Shown: positions 59,985-64,000 of the stretch, one piece after another
Numbering within the stretch: position 1 is the stretch's first letter
Layout of the letters: each line of letters opens with the position of its first letter
Notes under the pieces: generated by a model
Database searches by the model: none
What the model saw: only the letters and a program-made list of their open reading frames with translations
Told to the model about the DNA's origin: nothing
NCBI GenBank assembly: GCA_025331565.1
Contig: JAFREQ010000015.1
Coordinates: 6,717,501 to 6,781,500 of the forward strand
DNA length: 64,000 bases
Origin: Holacanthus passer
Taxonomy: Eukaryota > Chordata > Actinopteri > Pomacanthidae
Direction: 5' to 3'
Made by a program: the position numbers and the translations under genes

Positions 59985-61723
59985 CTGTATAAAAATGCAG
60001 AAAGTTGTGACTTGGAGTGAATGTCATTTATGGGATGTCCAGGATGTAGCTACTATTCAGAAGAGTTCATGTCGTCATTTTTATTCAAATGTGTTTCTTT
60101 TTTTTGTTTTAGCAACCTACCACAAGTTTGAATCCTATAATCAAATACACCTGGCAGGTCTAAGTTAGTTCTAGCACTCAGTATGTTTGAGTTTGACTAA
60201 TTTTAGGCCACAAAATTAAGAAATAAAGCCTTTAAAGCATCTGTATTTATTCCCTACGATTTTATTCATGGCATAGTGGAGCAGGCATTTAAACACCATT
60301 TATACCTTCATGTTAGGAAATTACATTTAGAAAAATATAATTGATAAGTGAATCGATTGACGTGAATAATTGATTCCTGGTATTGTGGGCCTCAGTGGAC
60401 TCAAGGCCTCAGTATTTCTAAAATCCTTTCTACGGCTCTGTGATTTACTTTGTCAGTTATACTAGAGAATCTTTCTTTCCTTCTTTCCACGTTAAACCAC
60501 CTGTTTCCTCCCTTCTATCTAAATCCAGATGAGCAGGACAGCAACAGTGCCTCTTCTCTGCGAGCTGTGTCTCTCGTGCACGCTCCTGGAGCGCTGAATC
60601 ATAAATATATCCCCTTTCATAAACACTCCTTTTGGACAAATTCCTGCTCCCTGGGGGCTCCTTCACACCCCTTAATGACTAAAGCATGGCTGTACAGGGT
60701 TCAGAAGGGTTTTGGCTCTTGCTGCCAAACGGAGAGGAAAACACTGTTCACCCAGTTGGCAGACTCCTCAAAAGGTTATAGATTCACCAGCGCGTTTTTA
60801 TCAGTCCTTGTCGTTTTTTTTCTTTCTTCTGGGGGCTTAGGGATGAGGTGTGCGGCCGTCCATGTCATTCATGGTATGTGTATAAAATGAGCATGCGAAT
60901 GTTTGTTTTTGAGTTTAAATACATTTGTTTTTTCTGTTCATGTATTTGTGTGTCAGCATTTGCACGTGTCTGCTCGGTGTCACAGAGCCAACAGATAAGA
61001 TCAAGGCAAGATCACATTTCACTATTTTCTTTACTCTCTACAAACTTTTTTTTTTTTTTTTTTTTTTTTTACAAGTGCTCAACTTGTAAGACACAATGAG
61101 TGAAAAAGCCAAAGGGGTTGCTTTGGAGCGGAGTGTCAGTCAAGCAGCAACACACTGGAGACAACTTAACCTCTGACCCCAACGCTCTTTGAAATGAGTA
61201 GACTACTTGACCGGAGCTGACAACAATCCGAGCGTCTCTGCAGCTTCCAAGACCCCAAATTGAAAGTGAAGGAAGGAGCACAAAGAGAGGACGGGCTGAA
61301 AGAAAAAAAAAAGTTTCACATAGGAAAAAGAGTTAAAAGGGAGCTTTAGAAAATACCTTGAGCCAGAATTTCCTTGAAGAATTGTAATCTTAGAGTGTAT
61401 GACTGATTCATTTCAGATGAAAATGAAAAACTCTTCTGTACAAATCATTCTTAAAGTTAAAGTTGTGCTTTTGTGATGTTTTGGCTGCATCCAATAGGAC
61501 AGAAAAAGAGTGGGCTTTATCTTTCAAACACCACCTTATCAAGTCTCTTGAAGAGTGGGTGGATGACTACCAGCGTGCCTTTCCTAAAGTGGGGTAAGTG
61601 CCTGCCTCTCACACTTTCTATCTGTGCTCCTTTCTCAGTCGCCCCAGTCCCTTTTCTGTCTAATGTTTTCATTTTATTTTGTTTCTGTAAAGATTTAGTC
61701 CGTCTTCCACCTTTAATGCTGGT
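59985..61723. other. Intergenic DNA and leader of the KCNE gene
   Basis: No coding frame supported. A (T)25 run lies at 61046-61070. The KCNE leader must end at 61723; in-frame TAA at 61688-61690 closes the frame upstream of the start codon. Noncoding leader exons are usual for KCNE genes but cannot be placed here. Confidence 0.5.
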
Positions 61724-62104
61724 ATGAAACGCATGAACCGGACCCTCTTGCTCCCTCTTCTCTCCAGATGCCAGCAGATTCTGGAGGACACCGGCGTCGA
61801 CATCAATGGACAACAAATCAATGTGACTTTCTCCAACAGCACACTGAGCCCTCTGTCCAGCGCCAGTCCAGCGTCCACTGTCTCCAGTTCCAGGGAGACT
61901 TACGACAATGCTTACTTCTACATCCTGTTTGTCATGCTCTTCTACTCCGTCCTCGCCATGACACTTTTCAAATGCTTAGGCAGCGACGAGGAGAAAAAGG
62001 ACCCCTACGAGGAGTTCATAAGCACCGGGCAGCCGTCAACGCAAAAATTCAACACAGGCCACATGGTGGAGAAGTTTGACTTTGAAGAGGAGAGCAGCCT
62101 GTGA
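61724..62104 (+). CDS. KCNE-family potassium channel accessory subunit (126 aa, KCNE5/KCNE4-like)
   Basis: Small single-span beta subunit that modulates voltage-gated K+ channels such as KCNQ1. One coding exon, as in other KCNE genes. The N-terminal outside part (1-62) has three N-glycosylation sequons (N5RT, N33VT, N38ST). The membrane segment at about 64-86 (YFYILFVMLFYSVLAMTLFK) carries the family YIL-x-V/I-M-x-FY pattern. DPY at 93-95 (DPYEEFI) aligns with the family DPYxxYI motif. The AYxYILxxMxFYxxLA pattern and the LLSR-rich N-terminus are closest, from memory, to KCNE5, whereas mammalian synteny next to ACSL3 predicts KCNE4. The usual basic stretch after the membrane (YxRSKK) is replaced by CLGSDEEKK. 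The start at 61724 has an upstream in-frame stop; a second Met at 61733 (MNRT) is an alternative. Confidence 0.85.
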   Translation: MKRMNRTLLLPLLSRCQQILEDTGVDINGQQINVTFSNSTLSPLSSASPASTVSSSRETYDNAYFYILFVMLFYSVLAMTLFKCLGSDEEKKDPYEEFISTGQPSTQKFNTGHMVEKFDFEEESSL

Positions 62105-64000
62105 GTCACAGGCTTTCTGAGGAGAAGGAGGGAGGACGCACAGGGAGGGTGGGATGTTTTGACAGTCACCAAGCCAGAAAAACGTCAGTGCGGGCTACTC
62201 AGACAAGACCTGCTAGTGATTTCGCGAAACCTGCAGTAAGTTCATTTTTCCCCTTCTCCCCCTTTACATCTGACAATCAGAAATCTCATGCGAGCGGGCA
62301 GGCAGGCCGGCAGGCGGGAGGAGACGGCTGCCTCTGATGATCTGAGAGAAGGGTGGAAACATGGAGAAGTGTGGGTCAATGGCAGGCCGGAATCTCCTCC
62401 TGTGAGGCCCAATCAGGATCAATAACACCGGGGCCTTCGACATGCACACACCACAGGGAACCACGGATACCTCAACAGACTGATGGTGTGGACAACATGG
62501 ACACTGTGTGTGTGTGTGTGTGTGTACAATTGGATTTTCCATTCACTGAATTCAGTTTAACTTAACTGAACACAATGAACAAATTAGATAAGGGTTATTA
62601 TTTTACTACATTTAAGATAAAAGCATTTGCAAGAACTTCTATTTATTTTAAGTTATGATTTTAAGTTGTGTCATTTTACTCTATGAGATGCACAATATTT
62701 TGATCCTATATTGGAGCATCAACCAGTATTTTAAATGGTAGCCAAAATACATGCCTACAAAATGTAAATGCATGCAAACACTGTTTCTGAATAAAACAAA
62801 ATGACATCACACTCTCAAATTGGTTCTCATTAGGGCCAAAAGCTCCATGCAACAGCCGGGACTGGGCGACATTCCTTTGCCATTACTTTGTAACTGATCT
62901 TTGGAGACTGGACGCGCAGCTACAGGGCCGCTTCAACCTCTTGGTGACCCCATATGATCTAAGTTTACAAAGCTGTGGGGAAACGTGAACCCGAGACTCA
63001 CTCTGCAGAATTAACTTCAATTGTGGGATCGTGGAGAGGAGCTTAAAGAGAACACACGCTTCTGATTTGCACCACACGTTGGCAGAGTTTACCTTTATGC
63101 ACATGGGGAGGACGCCTCAGATTAACAGACTGACAGCTGAGCAGGTACAGGACGATCACACAGCAGATGCACAGGCATGGAAGAAAGAAAAAAAGAAAGA
63201 AAGAAAGTCATTCATGTGTTTTTGCATGAAGGGCTTCTGTGCAATTAAATCTCAGGGGTCAAAGGTGGGTCTGGACTGACAATGCTGGTCTAATTTGAAC
63301 TATCCGCTCCTAGAGGTTGTGCCGGTCCCTCAGGCCATGTGGACCTGTTTCCTCTTCTGCCCTCATAATTAAATTTTTGCCTCATCCTCCTCCCTTGAAG
63401 TGCTGGATTGTGCGGATCCTACCTGACTGAACAACACCGCATTGATGTTTTGGGAGAGAAAACATTTAACTCTGACCAGACAGACTGAAAAAATATGTGA
63501 GTTTAAATCATTTTAGGCTTCAAATGGGAACTGATCATTCGCACATTTTCTTCCTTTCATTTCCACTTTTTTCCATTAATTAATTATAAGCAATACTGGG
63601 AAATAATGGAAATATAATTGATATGAACATATCAGTTCATTTATTTCATTATACACTGGATATGTTGCAGAAAGTTAATGTTGCACAAAGTTAAATTTGT
63701 CACAGGCTGTTGCAACACGATTCTTGCAAAACCAAGACACCAAGACTTGCAAGACACAGTTTCGTCAATGCAAGGTGATTTTCTTCATTTATGCATGCAT
63801 TGCAAACCACAGCATTACAGTTAATTACATTTATGTGCAGAAGACTTTCATAATGCCCTGGAAACATTTTAAATAACCCCTTGACAGAACCACATAATGT
63901 TATGTTGTTGAAACAATATAATAGCATGAAAACAGCATAGTTAAGAAATCTGGGCCGCTTTAGTCACCACTCTGAATTCACTGACAGCGCAGAGTCACTC
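62105..64000. other. KCNE 3' UTR and flanking intergenic DNA
   Basis: AATAAA at 62790-62795, about 690 bases past the stop, is a plausible end of the KCNE transcript. A (GT)n stretch sits at 62506-62524 and an (AAAG)n at about 63183-63207. No further gene can be supported up to the window end. Confidence 0.5.

Overview
The window is a gene-sparse stretch of a ray-finned fish (teleost, most likely percomorph) nuclear genome. Evidence: vertebrate-type split genes with GT-AG introns, several dispersed repeats of kinds I know from teleost genomes, many CA/GT, GATA and AAT microsatellites, and a gene set matching the human 2q36 PAX3-ACSL3-SCG2-AP1S3 neighbourhood. There are no bacterial features, no CRISPR arrays and no RNA genes that I could support.

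Layout, left to right. (1) ap1s3 (+, 5 exons, complete, 154 aa), a clathrin adaptor AP-1 sigma subunit, faces (2) scg2b (-, one coding exon, 598 aa), a neuroendocrine granin that carries the secretoneurin peptide. Its probable leader exon and CRE/TATA-like promoter lie near 8.0-8.13 kb. (3) About 10 kb of intergenic DNA (8.1-18.1 kb) follows, with teleost repeats and microsatellites. (4) acsl3 (-, 14 coding exons, 711 aa) has a long probable 3' UTR (18.1-20.8 kb) and a CpG/CRE/ETS-containing promoter region near 29.4-29.5 kb. (5) A single-exon RING-finger gene with two C-terminal membrane segments (-, 34.5-35.1 kb) sits inside a local tandem duplication. A broken copy of its C-terminus lies upstream at 36.3 kb. 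(6) About 5 kb of upstream DNA contains high-complexity blocks that are candidate enhancers. (7) pax3 (+, 9 exons, 42.2-59.0 kb) encodes a paired-box/homeodomain regulator of neural crest and muscle precursors. (8) A short single-exon KCNE-type potassium-channel accessory subunit gene (+, 61.7-62.1 kb) follows.

The genes are not a functional operon. They are a conserved vertebrate synteny block, a paralogon partner of the ACSL4/KCNE5 region on human X. AP1S3 and SCG2 both relate to vesicle and secretory traffic. ACSL3 activates fatty acids. PAX3 probably draws on enhancers in its introns and upstream DNA.

I found no clear evidence for a wholly new biological system. The observations most worth checking are the tandem duplication around the RING gene, a GC-AG splice donor predicted at the end of pax3 exon 8, the unusual juxtamembrane segment and placement of the KCNE gene, and a CTCGCGAG palindrome upstream of pax3. 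Splice junctions were placed by eye from reading frame and family alignment from memory. All three split genes assemble into complete frames without forcing.
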